A DNA stretch of 64,000 nucleotides from CAYVIB01 sp964451365. Lineage in GTDB: Bacteria > Pseudomonadota > Gammaproteobacteria > Pseudomonadales > Cellvibrionaceae. Location: NCBI GenBank assembly GCA_964451365.1, contig CAYVIB010000016.1:32861-96860 (forward strand), in the 5' to 3' direction. Made by a program: the position numbers and the translations under genes. Each line of letters starts with the position of its first letter. Positions within the stretch are counted from its first letter, which is position 1. Shown piece after piece: positions 32,703 through 41,497 of this stretch. The notes under the pieces were generated by a model. That model had not been told where the DNA came from. It was given only the letters and a program-made list of their open reading frames with translations, and ran no database searches.

Positions 32703-33862
32703 GGCTTGCCGTACTGCTTTCGTTTTCCGGTGCCGGCGGCGTGGAGAAAATGGTGATGAACCTGGTGCGGGAATTCGTTAAAAAGCCGGATCTTTCAGTA
32801 GACCTGGTTCTTATTCGCGCCCAGGGGCCGCACCTATCCAATGTTCCCGAGAATGTGAATGTGGTTAAGCTCAAAGCCCGGCATACGTTGACGGCAATTC
32901 CGGAACTTGTGGGATACCTGAAGAAGGCCAGGCCGGATGCGATGTTGGTGGCTAAGGATAGGGCGGGCAGGGCGGCTGTTATTGCTCGGGGGCTTAGCGG
33001 TGTTTCCACGCGAATTTGTGTCCGGTTGGGCACCAATCTGTCGACAGCGCTGGAGCATCGTTCTGCCTTGAGTGGTTGGTTGCGAAAGGCGCCGATGCGC
33101 TATATCTATCCTAGGATCGACAAAATCATCGCTGTTTCCGAGGGGGTCAGGGCGGATACGTTGCACATTACCGGTGTGGATGAAAACCGGGTATGCGTGA
33201 TTCGCAACCCGGTGGTTACGCCGGAGTTTATTCTAAAGCGGGAGGAGTCTGATTTTCCGCCGCATCCCTGGCTTAGCCAGAAGGATTGCCCTGTTATTAT
33301 GGGGGCCGGTCGGCTGAGTGTTCAGAAGGATTTTGATGCTTTGATTAAGGCGTCTAAAAGGGTGTTGGAGGTCAGGTCGGCAAGGCTGATTATTGTTGGC
33401 GAAGGTGGAAAGCGAAGGGAGCTTGAGAGCCTGATTCGTGAGCTGGGATTGGAAGATTCAGTGTTGTTGCCGGGGTTTCAGGCGGATCTTTATCGTTGGC
33501 TGAAGTATGCTGATGTTTTTGTGCTTTCGTCACGGTGGGAGGGGTCGCCGAATGTTTTGACGGAGGCGCTGGCCTTGGGTATTCCTTCCGTAGCTACGCG
33601 TTGTCCCAGCGGGCCGGATGAGGTGTTGCAGAATGGGCTTTATGGGCCGCTGGTTCCGGTTGGGGATGATGAGTTGATGGCGACGGGGATTTTATCAGTA
33701 TTGGAACGGCCGCATCCGCCGGAGTTTTTGATGAAGGCGGTGGAGGAGTATCGGTCGGATGTCAGTGCGGAACGGTATTTGGGGGTTTTGTTGGGGGGAC
33801 CCCCTCCCGGCCTCCCCCTTGAGAAGGGGGAGGAGTGGACCCCCTCCCGGCCTCCCCCTTGA
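32699..33862 (+). CDS. Glycosyltransferase family 4 with a repeat-encoded C-terminal tail
   Basis: The 387-residue GT-B enzyme has FSGAGGVEKMVMNLV near the N-terminus, RICVRLGTNLS, VIMGAGRLSVQKDFDALI, LIIVGEGGKRREL and the donor-site run SRWEGSPNVLTEALALGIPSVAT, as in WaaG/PimA-like GT4 enzymes. The natural protein seems to end near ERYLGVLLG. The last 22 residues (GGPPPGLPLEKGEEW and TPSRPPP) are encoded by a 40-bp tandem intergenic repeat. The ATG at 32699 overlaps the preceding stop. Specificity unknown. Confidence 0.9.
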   Translation: MRLAVLLSFSGAGGVEKMVMNLVREFVKKPDLSVDLVLIRAQGPHLSNVPENVNVVKLKARHTLTAIPELVGYLKKARPDAMLVAKDRAGRAAVIARGLSGVSTRICVRLGTNLSTALEHRSALSGWLRKAPMRYIYPRIDKIIAVSEGVRADTLHITGVDENRVCVIRNPVVTPEFILKREESDFPPHPWLSQKDCPVIMGAGRLSVQKDFDALIKASKRVLEVRSARLIIVGEGGKRRELESLIRELGLEDSVLLPGFQADLYRWLKYADVFVLSSRWEGSPNVLTEALALGIPSVATRCPSGPDEVLQNGLYGPLVPVGDDELMATGILSVLERPHPPEFLMKAVEEYRSDVSAERYLGVLLGGPPPGLPLEKGEEWTPSRPPP

Positions 33863-33878
33863 AAAGGGGGAGGAGTGG
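33799..33878 (+). repeat. Two tandem 40-bp palindromic repeat units
   Basis: Units 33799-33838 and 33839-33878 are identical except at one position (GAGAAG versus GAAAAG). Each contains CCTCCCCCTT/AAGGGGGAGG as an inverted repeat. The first unit and part of the second are translated as the C-terminus of the upstream glycosyltransferase. Confidence 0.85.
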
Positions 33879-33933
33879 GGTGGGGTTGAAGGTTACTACT
33901 TCAAAATGAATTGCGGTCACATAGGTTTCTTTA

Positions 33934-34587
33934 ATGTTGTTATCCCATAAATATAAATTCCTTTTTGTCCACATCGCCAAAACCGGTGGCACCAGTGTGC
34001 GGGCCGCGCTTAATTCCCTGCGCTGGCGGGACCCAATGTATTACCTGGTGTGGCCGGCGCATAAAGTAAGTGGTTTAACCGGTCATAAGCTTGGGCTTAA
34101 ATTTCCGCGGCATTGCCACATTATTGCAGCCAAGGAGATGCTGCCGGCGGAGTATTTTGATTCGCTTTTTAAATTTGCTTTTGTCAGAAACCCCTGGGAT
34201 CTGCAGGTGAGTTCGTTTCATCATATTCAGCGCGAACGGCCGCAGTTTATGAATGGCATTTCGGATTTCAATGAATTTATGCGCTGGAAGTTTAATCCGG
34301 AGCGGCCTTATCAGTATCACATTGATACGTCTTTGTCGTTGCAGTCGGATTATCTGGTGGATTTGCATGGCAACAGCCAGATGGATTTTATCGGGCGATA
34401 TGAGAATCTTGAGGAAGATTTTGATCGGGTTTGTGAGCGGATTAAGGTCAAGTTGGCGTTGCCGCATAAGCGTAAAGCCAAGGACAGGAGCAAGGATTAT
34501 CGGAGCTATTATGCCGATGATACGGCGGAGCTTGTTGCCCGGCATTTCAAGCGGGATATTGACATGCTGGAATACAGTTTTGAATAA
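33934..34587 (+). CDS. PAPS-dependent sulfotransferase family protein
   Basis: The 217-residue protein has the 5'-phosphosulfate loop FVHIAKTGGTSVRAAL at residues about 10-25, the 3'-phosphate motif FAFVRNPWDLQVSSFHH at about 81-97, and FIGRYENLEEDF near residue 151. These are marks of the sulfotransferase-2 family (carbohydrate sulfotransferases). It would move sulfate from PAPS to a sugar hydroxyl. PAPS could come from CysDN and CysC encoded at 3-8.6 kb. Position after two glycosyltransferases suggests that the surface glycan is sulfated; this is inference. Confidence 0.87.
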   Translation: MLLSHKYKFLFVHIAKTGGTSVRAALNSLRWRDPMYYLVWPAHKVSGLTGHKLGLKFPRHCHIIAAKEMLPAEYFDSLFKFAFVRNPWDLQVSSFHHIQRERPQFMNGISDFNEFMRWKFNPERPYQYHIDTSLSLQSDYLVDLHGNSQMDFIGRYENLEEDFDRVCERIKVKLALPHKRKAKDRSKDYRSYYADDTAELVARHFKRDIDMLEYSFE

Positions 34588-34596
34588 GTTTGCAGT

Positions 34597-34645
34597 GTAG
34601 GGGTAATCCTTGCGGTTACCCGGGCAGCCGCGAGGGCTGCCCTAC
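34597..34645. repeat. Palindromic repeat, GTAGG/CCTAC type, between convergent genes
   Basis: GTAGGGGTAATCCTTGCGG then TTACCCGGGCAGCC and GGCTGCCCTAC: two hairpins (GGGTAA/TTACCC and GGGCAGCC/GGCTGCCC) with the usual edges. It lies between the convergent sulfotransferase and exporter genes and may act as a two-way terminator. Confidence 0.75.
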
Positions 34646-34672
34646 GTAAACCACAATATGAGACGGGAGCGG

Positions 34673-37471
34673 TTAGAAAGCGGCGAGCGCGGCTATACCC
34701 ACGGCGGCTTGATACATAATTGTTGTCACGCTTCCCCACACGGTGAGTTTATCCACTTTGTCGGTATCCAGCGGTACGATAATGGTATCTCCCGGGTCGA
34801 TTGATTTTGACCGGGAGGAGAACCAGGCAGATCGGGAAGGTAGTACCACCTGCCCATTGGCTTTCACAATATAGATGCGCTTTTTATCTGCATTTTGTTT
34901 TGTCCCGCCGGAGCGGTCGATATAGTCGTAGGCATTGAATCTTTCATCAAAAAAGTGCGAAGTGGGGTACTGCACTTCACCGACCACTGTAACAGATGGT
35001 TTGTAGCGCGGCACAGTGAGTACATCGCCATCAATCAACTGAAAATCATGTTTTCCCGCATTGTTAATAATGGCGGGCAGGTCAATAACCATTCGGCCCA
35101 GCGGCTTCACGCTTTCTATATTGCTTAGAATTCTTTCCGCCTCTTGTTCATCGACTTCTGTGTTTACAATATCGCTGGCTTGCAGACTGACGGCGGCAAT
35201 ATCGCTTTCAATTTGTTCGCGCAATGCTTCCAGCCTTTCCTGTTCGAGTAGGCGAAGGTCTTCGCGCGAAAACACCGCACCCTCGGGATAGGCATGAGGG
35301 GTTAGTCCTCCTGCACGATGCAATACATCCATTAATGTTTCGCCAGGTAAAATATAATAAGTACCGGGGTGCAGTACTTCACCTACCAGGCTGACAGACT
35401 CCTTTTGCTTCCACAGCGGAATTTGTTTAACCCTGAGCGTATCGCCCGCAACCATCAAGGGATCGTCCTGTTGCAGGTTTAGTTCAAGGTGCATCACCAA
35501 CGTTTCGCGGGTTTCATCGACGTCGTATCGGGTAATTTCAGCGTCCGTTCCCAACGCGCCCTCAGTAAATCCACCGGCTAATTTAACCAGTTGATGGGCG
35601 GTCATATCGCGGGCGAGTGGATATTGACCAGGAAAGCGTACACTGCCGGTCACATCAATTACCTGCTGCCGCTCTTCCATATTGGCCTGGGTTTTAAGCT
35701 GGTTGATCAGCGGCCACAGCCAGAATGTGCGATCAGTTTCATAATCGAAAATAATGATCGTGTCGCGGGACTCCAGCCGGGGATCACCCTCTCCGCCGGG
35801 ATTGTCGAACGCAGCCTTGGGTGAAAAGACCTCGACAACAATTTCGCGTGTTTCCTTTTTCTCTCGTTGTATCAGACCGATATCGATATCCGGGTTGGCA
35901 AGTAGCGAATCCACGTTGGGCACGATATCGGTAAAGTGCATATCTTCCCGCCAGGCAAAGCCGCCGGGGCGTTTGACGTGGCCTTCGAGTTTAACGATAT
36001 CGCGCATCGTATCGAGGGTGGAAAAAATCTGGATGACATCGGCGTCCTGCAAGGGAAAGCTTCTACCGGTGTTGGTGGACAAATCCAGATTAACCAGGGT
36101 TTTTTCACCGGAGCTGGTGATTCGTTCAATGCGGGAAGCGGGCATATAAGCGGTTGGCAACAATCCGCCGGCCAGACTCAGCGCTTCGCTCACCTGCTTT
36201 TCGTTTTTCAGTTCATATACGGCCGGGCGCTTTACCTGGCCGGAAACGCCGACGGTTTTGCCAATGGGCGGAATAAAAATAACATCGCCGGGCAGCAGCC
36301 GGGCATCCTTGCTCGTGTCGCCGTGAAGCAGCAGATCATATAGGTCCAGTTCTGTAACGATTTCGCCGCGGCGTTTGAGCTGGATTTTTCGCAACGAGCC
36401 GATTTTGGTAATACCGCCGCTGGCAAAGATGGCGTTGGTCATGGTGGAAAGCGAACCAACCACGTACGAACCGGGAATCAACGCCTCGCCCAGCACAAAC
36501 ACACGAATGGTGCGCAGAGGCCCCATGGTGGTTGATGCTTTAATGCCAATCATTTGCTGATTGACCACTTCATCAATTTTTTCATTGGCCTGACTGAATG
36601 TCATGCCTGCCAGTGTAATCGGCCCGATATTTGGGAATTGAATTTGCCCTTCACGATTAATGGTAAGGGTGTGTGTAGTGTTTTCTTTTCCGTACAGTTG
36701 GATAACCAGTGTGTCGCCGGTGCCCAATACGTAATTGGCGGGAATGGGAATGTCGGCGGCGGGCATAAAAGCTTCAGCACCGTAATTAAAAATGTCGTAA
36801 CCGAAAAGTTGCAGCTCTTCGCCCATTCTCTCCGGCAAGCCAAACTCTTCCAGGGTGGGTTGATCCGTGCCGATAGTGGCGGTTCTTTCTATACCGGACG
36901 CTTCATAAAGGGGGCTTCGACGTCCCGTTTGCGGACCGGCGGGATAGGGGGGCTGTCCTGGATAAGCTTGTTGTCCGGGGTACGGCGGTTGTCCCGGAGA
37001 ACCACGCTGACCCGGCTGCGGCTGTCCCTGATAAACACGCTGCCCCGGTTGTTGCCCGGGGTATGTTTGGCTGGGATAACCTTGTTGTCCGGGATAGCCC
37101 TGTTGCCCGGGATATGTTTGGCTAGGATAACCTTGCTGTCCGGGATAGCCCTGTTGTGTGGGATAGCCTTGCTGATCCGGATAATAATTTTGTTGATTGT
37201 TTAACGGTACTCGGCGACCCGACACCTCTCTTTCATAGCTATCCGGAACCTGCGAACCCTGGTTTAGCAGGTGTTCATAGTCCTTCAAATTAATTCCCAT
37301 CGAGCGGGCCAGCGCTTCCTGCTGGGCGGGAGACATGCGCTTGAACTGTTCTATTTGTTCCTTGGAAGGCATTTGTGCCGACACGGTAAGGGAAGCGGCG
37401 AGTAAAAAAAGCACGGCCAGCGAGGACGCAATGGATGAAAAATTCAAGTGCATTACTGTTTTCCGAATCAT
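34673..37471 (-). CDS. Large SLBB-domain polysaccharide export protein (Wza-like) with a Tyr/Pro/Gly/Gln repeat tract
   Basis: The 932-residue exported protein has a signal peptide (residues about 10-32, TVSAQ), a helical stretch, then a low-complexity tract at about 96-180 built from GYPGQQ, GYPSQTYPGQQ and PGQPPYP units. The poly-export domain follows (NYVLGTGDTLVIQLYGK near 248), then several SLBB beta-grasp domains (GEALIPGSYVVG, GQVKRPAVYEL, GHVKRPGGF, GSVRFPGQYPL, GEVLHPGTYYI, GEVQYPTSHFF), each ending in a GD...(I/V)P element. A last hydrophobic helix closes it. Such outer-membrane proteins form the export channel for capsule. It is transcribed after the Wzi-type gene with a 28-nt gap. 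Confidence 0.92.
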   Translation of the reverse strand: MIRKTVMHLNFSSIASSLAVLFLLAASLTVSAQMPSKEQIEQFKRMSPAQQEALARSMGINLKDYEHLLNQGSQVPDSYEREVSGRRVPLNNQQNYYPDQQGYPTQQGYPGQQGYPSQTYPGQQGYPGQQGYPSQTYPGQQPGQRVYQGQPQPGQRGSPGQPPYPGQQAYPGQPPYPAGPQTGRRSPLYEASGIERTATIGTDQPTLEEFGLPERMGEELQLFGYDIFNYGAEAFMPAADIPIPANYVLGTGDTLVIQLYGKENTTHTLTINREGQIQFPNIGPITLAGMTFSQANEKIDEVVNQQMIGIKASTTMGPLRTIRVFVLGEALIPGSYVVGSLSTMTNAIFASGGITKIGSLRKIQLKRRGEIVTELDLYDLLLHGDTSKDARLLPGDVIFIPPIGKTVGVSGQVKRPAVYELKNEKQVSEALSLAGGLLPTAYMPASRIERITSSGEKTLVNLDLSTNTGRSFPLQDADVIQIFSTLDTMRDIVKLEGHVKRPGGFAWREDMHFTDIVPNVDSLLANPDIDIGLIQREKKETREIVVEVFSPKAAFDNPGGEGDPRLESRDTIIIFDYETDRTFWLWPLINQLKTQANMEERQQVIDVTGSVRFPGQYPLARDMTAHQLVKLAGGFTEGALGTDAEITRYDVDETRETLVMHLELNLQQDDPLMVAGDTLRVKQIPLWKQKESVSLVGEVLHPGTYYILPGETLMDVLHRAGGLTPHAYPEGAVFSREDLRLLEQERLEALREQIESDIAAVSLQASDIVNTEVDEQEAERILSNIESVKPLGRMVIDLPAIINNAGKHDFQLIDGDVLTVPRYKPSVTVVGEVQYPTSHFFDERFNAYDYIDRSGGTKQNADKKRIYIVKANGQVVLPSRSAWFSSRSKSIDPGDTIIVPLDTDKVDKLTVWGSVTTIMYQAAVGIAALAAF

Positions 37472-37499
37472 TTTCTTAGAGGTTATTTATCAATTTAAC

Positions 37500-39050
37500 T
37501 TACGGGAGCACCAGGGTCAGGCCGAGTCGGCCGCCACTGTCCACCTCGGTTCCGAGTACGCTCATAGGCTCTTCGTAATGAAATGCCGACACGCTGGCGA
37601 GAATGTGTTTTGTTAAAGGGAAAATATATTCAATATCAAAATATTTCTGATCGATTATATTTGGTCCGTATGCGCTGCCGCCCACGCCCTCGGGACCGTG
37701 AATGTCACTGCTGTCCCGGTTTAATTTCATTTTTGCCGCCGTCCAGTTCAACTGGTGGCCGTTAGAGAAAAAATGAAAACCATTCAGGGCCTGCATTTGT
37801 GAATCATTGTCCGTGGTATGCCCGATAGGCAGTCCGCGATACCGGTAACCGTCCTGGTAGATAGGGTGCTCATAAATAACGTTGCTTTTTCCCATATCAA
37901 TGGCATGGGTGGCGGTATCGCTTCGTTCAAACGCAATACGGCTATGCATAACGCTGTTGGCCCAGGCAATTTCCCCGCCGGTAATTTTTATATCCTGGAA
38001 GGGCAGGTAATGCTCTTCGTCCTCGCCAATATTTTGCTTATACAGCGCGAATTGAATGCCTTTAAGGCTGAAATTATAGCGTAGATCCCAGCCTCCCATT
38101 TGGTTGCCAGGCTCATTGGACATGTCTGCATCTATTCCGTCCTTACCTCGGCTGTCATTGCCAATCAGCATGTTCCAGAATGATCGGAGGTCTTCCGGCC
38201 TGTCGGGCCGACCATCCTTACCATCCCCACCCCACTGGGCAGTGCGGCTCAAACCCACTTCCAGCGAATTAAAAGGCTTAAACGAAACCCTCGCCCCCAA
38301 AAGTTTTGCGTTGGGCACATAACGATCCTCCTCCAACTGATTGGCAAAGGTCGTCAATTGCCAGGGCCCCAGGTACTTCAATACCGGCCAGTCAAACGCT
38401 TGCGAAGTCTTCCGCTGCAGAAATACGCCCGGAGTCGGCCGCGCGTTATGGGAAAGAATCAGGCTGGACTGCCACCCCGGCCCCCAGAACCGGTCGATAG
38501 CGCCGACACCAACCACCCAGTTGCCCAGCGTGCCGGCCAGGTAACTGCCGTCGAGCCGGGTTGAGTTTCCGTTTAACGGATCGGAAACATAACTGCCTTC
38601 GATATTAAAAGCCAGGTGATCAGAGAGAAAGGTGGCGGAAGCTCGCGCCTCCTCTTTTTCCCGCGTATCGGAGGCGAATTCCGTGATCGGGGAAATCGAG
38701 TTGGCGCCGTAGAGGGATACTTCCAGTTTTGCCCCGTTCATGGCCCGGTCCATTCGGTGCCTTAAATAGCGGAAAGACCACAGCTCGGCGTCGCTCAGCT
38801 CTTCGTAATCGATTTCTTCCATATAACGCCGCACATCGGCCCACATCAGCGGCCAGGCAGTGATGGGAATGGGCAGCTTACCCGCATCCGCCAGCACTTG
38901 AATATGGTGGCGGGTGCGTTCGTCGCCGGGGTTGATCCAGGGGTCGGCAAGTGCATTGCCGGCGAATACGGAAACAACGGCAATAATTAAAAGTTGCGGG
39001 CAGGCGCGAACGGCAAGTTCCAGGTACTTGAATTTTGATTGGTTATTCAT
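37500..39050 (-). CDS. Capsule assembly Wzi family outer-membrane protein
   Basis: The 516-residue protein has a signal peptide (about residues 14-35, NALADPW) followed by a beta-barrel-like run of alternating strands: GWDLRYNFSLKGIQFALYKQ, LGNWVVGVGAIDRFWGPGWQ and a final aromatic strand region RLGLTLVLP. The segment RFWGPGWQSSLILS and the early DPWINPGDERTRHHIQVLAD are typical of the Wzi/CapE family that anchors capsule to the outer surface. The ATG at 39050 gives the proper signal peptide; an upstream in-frame start adds 16 residues. It pairs with the SLBB exporter downstream. Confidence 0.9.
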   Translation of the reverse strand: MNNQSKFKYLELAVRACPQLLIIAVVSVFAGNALADPWINPGDERTRHHIQVLADAGKLPIPITAWPLMWADVRRYMEEIDYEELSDAELWSFRYLRHRMDRAMNGAKLEVSLYGANSISPITEFASDTREKEEARASATFLSDHLAFNIEGSYVSDPLNGNSTRLDGSYLAGTLGNWVVGVGAIDRFWGPGWQSSLILSHNARPTPGVFLQRKTSQAFDWPVLKYLGPWQLTTFANQLEEDRYVPNAKLLGARVSFKPFNSLEVGLSRTAQWGGDGKDGRPDRPEDLRSFWNMLIGNDSRGKDGIDADMSNEPGNQMGGWDLRYNFSLKGIQFALYKQNIGEDEEHYLPFQDIKITGGEIAWANSVMHSRIAFERSDTATHAIDMGKSNVIYEHPIYQDGYRYRGLPIGHTTDNDSQMQALNGFHFFSNGHQLNWTAAKMKLNRDSSDIHGPEGVGGSAYGPNIIDQKYFDIEYIFPLTKHILASVSAFHYEEPMSVLGTEVDSGGRLGLTLVLP

Positions 39051-39278
39051 CGATCCCCGAAGAAGCGCGCACTCGAATATGGCGCGAATGTATAACATTT
39101 ATTGTCTAGCCCATGCGTGGGGCGTTAAAACCAAGCAGCCGGAATAAGCATGGATTACGAGCTAATTGGAAGCTGCATCTTAAGGTTTTATTAGCCGCAG
39201 TCAATGTTAAGAAATGTATTTGACTGGAGTGGCCGCACATTTATCCCTGCCAAGGGTGCGATTTAATTTCAAAAAACC

Positions 39279-39485
39279 TATAATCGCTGACCAGTTTCTC
39301 ATTGTACCCAGAGGGTGGTTAAGTGAGACGACATCTACCGCTGTCAGTTCCCAGGCATAACCGGCATGTACAAGTAAGTACATAATGTGAGCACGGGCGG
39401 CTGGCGGATTTGCTGTAGAGCCGCCTCCGAATCATCCAAAACTCACGTAGCCTTTGGTAGGGGCTACCACTGATAAGGATTGAAA
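39279..39485 (+). promoter_or_regulatory. Probable thrS promoter (-10) and structured 5' leader
   Basis: TATAAT at 39279-39284 is followed by about 195 nt of leader before thrS. The leader contains GGGCGGCT / AGAGCCGCC near 39387-39417 and GTAGCC / GGCTAC near 39447-39466, close to the ribosome site. In E. coli ThrRS binds hairpins in its own leader. The rest of the 435-nt gap (39051-39278) shows nothing recognisable beyond the divergent upstream region of the Wzi-type gene. Confidence 0.45.
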
Positions 39486-41408
39486 ATGCCTGTCATTACA
39501 CTCCCCGACGGTTCCCGGCGACAGTACTCCAACCCCGTTTCCGTAATGGATGTGGCTGCTGATATCGGCCCCGGCCTGGCAAAAGCCACCATAGCCGGCA
39601 TGATCAACGGCCAGCCGGCCGACGCAAGCGACCTGATTGAGCAGGATGCAGAGCTGACCATCGTCACAACGCGCGATGAATTCGGGCTCGAAGTCCTGCG
39701 CCACTCCTGCGCCCACCTGCTGGGTCACGCCATCAAGCAGCTCTGGCCGGACGCCAAAATGGCCATCGGCCCGGTGATTGAAAACGGCTTTTATTATGAC
39801 GTCGATCTGGACCATTCGCTGACCGACGAAGACTTGGCCGAATTGGAAAAGCGCATGCTGGAACTGGCCAAAACCGATTATCAGGTGGTGAAAAAGAAGG
39901 TCAGTTGGCACGAGGCGGTGGAAGTCTTCAAGGGGCGCGACGAGCCCTACAAGCTGGAAATCCTGGCGGAGGATATTCCCAAAAGCGATCGACCGGGCCT
40001 GTATCACCACGAGGAATATATTGACATGTGCCGCGGGCCCCACGTGCCCAACATGTCCTTCTGCCATCATTTCAAACTGATGAAAACCTCCGGCGCCTAC
40101 TGGCGGGGCGATTCCAACAATAAAATGCTGCAGCGAATTTACGGCACCGCCTGGGCCAATAAAAAAGACTTAAAGGCGTATCTGCAGCGTCTGGAAGAGG
40201 CGGAAAAGCGCGATCACCGCAAGCTGGCGAAGAAGTTTGACCTCTTCCACCTGCAGGAGGAAGCGCCGGGCATGGTGTTCTGGCACCCGAAAGGCTGGGC
40301 CATTTACACCGAAATCGAGAGCTATATGCGCAAGGTTCAGCGCGATAACGGTTACCGCGAGATTAAAACACCCCAGGTGGTGGATCGTTCCCTGTGGGAA
40401 AGGTCCGGCCACTGGGACAAGTTCCGCGACAACATGTTTACTGTGGAATCCGAGGCGCGCGACTACGCCGTTAAACCCATGAACTGTCCCTGTCACGTGC
40501 AGGTGTTCAATCAAGGGCTCAAGAGTTACCGCGATCTGCCGCTACGGTTGGCGGAATTCGGCTCCTGCCATCGCAACGAGGCTTCCGGTACACTTCAGGG
40601 CCTGATGCGCGTGCGCGGCTTTGTGCAGGACGACGCCCACATATTCTGCGGCGAGGAGATGATTCAGCCGGAAGTGTCGGCATTTACTGACCTGCTATTC
40701 GAGGTCTACAAGGACTTTGGCTTTAATGAGGTGTTGATTCGGCTCTCCACCCGCCCGGAACAGCGCGTGGGCACTGACGAGGACTGGGACCGGGCGGAGC
40801 AGGCTCTTGCCGATGCGCTGAACGCCAAAAGCCTGGAGTGGAAGCTCCTGCCGGGCGAGGGCGCGTTTTATGGCCCAAAAATTGAATTCTCACTCAAGGA
40901 CTGTATTGGCCGGGTCTGGCAGTGCGGCACTATTCAGGTGGATTTTTCCATGCCGGGGCGGCTGGACGCCCAGTACGTGGCTGAGGATGGCTCCCGCAAA
41001 GTGCCGGTGATGCTTCACCGCGCCATTCTGGGTTCATTCGAACGGTTTATCGGAATTCTTATCGAACAATATGAGGGCGCTTTCCCCGCGTGGCTGGCGC
41101 CGGAGCAGGCCGTTATTCTGAATATTACGGACAATCAGGCCGAATATGCCCGAAAAGTTGAGAAGTCCCTTAAAAACAAAGGCTTCCGGGTGATTTCTGA
41201 CTTGAGAAATGAAAAGATCGGCTTTAAAATCCGCGAGCACACCATTCAGAAGGTTCCGTACCTGCTCGTAGTGGGTGATCAAGAGGTTGAAAACAATACC
41301 GTTGCCGTGCGCGCGCGGGGCGGTGAAGATCTCGGGGCCCTTTCCGTTGATGAATTCGCGAATCTCCTGGAAGAACAAATCGCCAGGCGGGGTCGCGTTT
41401 CACCCTAG
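39486..41408 (+). CDS. thrS: Threonyl-tRNA synthetase
   Basis: The 640-residue class II synthetase charges tRNA-Thr. The N-terminal TGS domain (MPVITLPDGSRRQY) and editing domain with HSCAHLLGHAIKQLWP come first. The catalytic core has motif 2 (FGSCHRNEASGTLQGLMRVRGF), zinc ligands (MNCPCH Cys, with His later) and motif 3 (HRAILGSFERFIGILIEQ), then the anticodon-binding domain. The ATG at 39486 follows AAGGA by 6 nt; a TTG 6 nt earlier is less likely. It begins the thrS-infC-rpmI-rplT-pheST block. Confidence 0.97.
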   Translation: MPVITLPDGSRRQYSNPVSVMDVAADIGPGLAKATIAGMINGQPADASDLIEQDAELTIVTTRDEFGLEVLRHSCAHLLGHAIKQLWPDAKMAIGPVIENGFYYDVDLDHSLTDEDLAELEKRMLELAKTDYQVVKKKVSWHEAVEVFKGRDEPYKLEILAEDIPKSDRPGLYHHEEYIDMCRGPHVPNMSFCHHFKLMKTSGAYWRGDSNNKMLQRIYGTAWANKKDLKAYLQRLEEAEKRDHRKLAKKFDLFHLQEEAPGMVFWHPKGWAIYTEIESYMRKVQRDNGYREIKTPQVVDRSLWERSGHWDKFRDNMFTVESEARDYAVKPMNCPCHVQVFNQGLKSYRDLPLRLAEFGSCHRNEASGTLQGLMRVRGFVQDDAHIFCGEEMIQPEVSAFTDLLFEVYKDFGFNEVLIRLSTRPEQRVGTDEDWDRAEQALADALNAKSLEWKLLPGEGAFYGPKIEFSLKDCIGRVWQCGTIQVDFSMPGRLDAQYVAEDGSRKVPVMLHRAILGSFERFIGILIEQYEGAFPAWLAPEQAVILNITDNQAEYARKVEKSLKNKGFRVISDLRNEKIGFKIREHTIQKVPYLLVVGDQEVENNTVAVRARGGEDLGALSVDEFANLLEEQIARRGRVSP

Positions 41409-41480
41409 GTTAAAGAGACGTAGGGAAAGAGGCTTGTATTGATTTACAGGCACCGGCACCGGGGAACCGAAAACTTACAG

Positions 41481-41497
41481 AGGAGAGGTTGACTATT
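41481..41497 (+). promoter_or_regulatory. infC ribosome-binding site that favours an ATT start
   Basis: AGGAGAGG occupies 41481-41488. The TTG at 41489 touches it directly, too close for normal use, whereas the in-frame ATT at 41495 sits 6-9 nt away. infC is known in E. coli to start with AUU, which lets IF3 limit its own synthesis. The same device probably works here. Confidence 0.5.
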
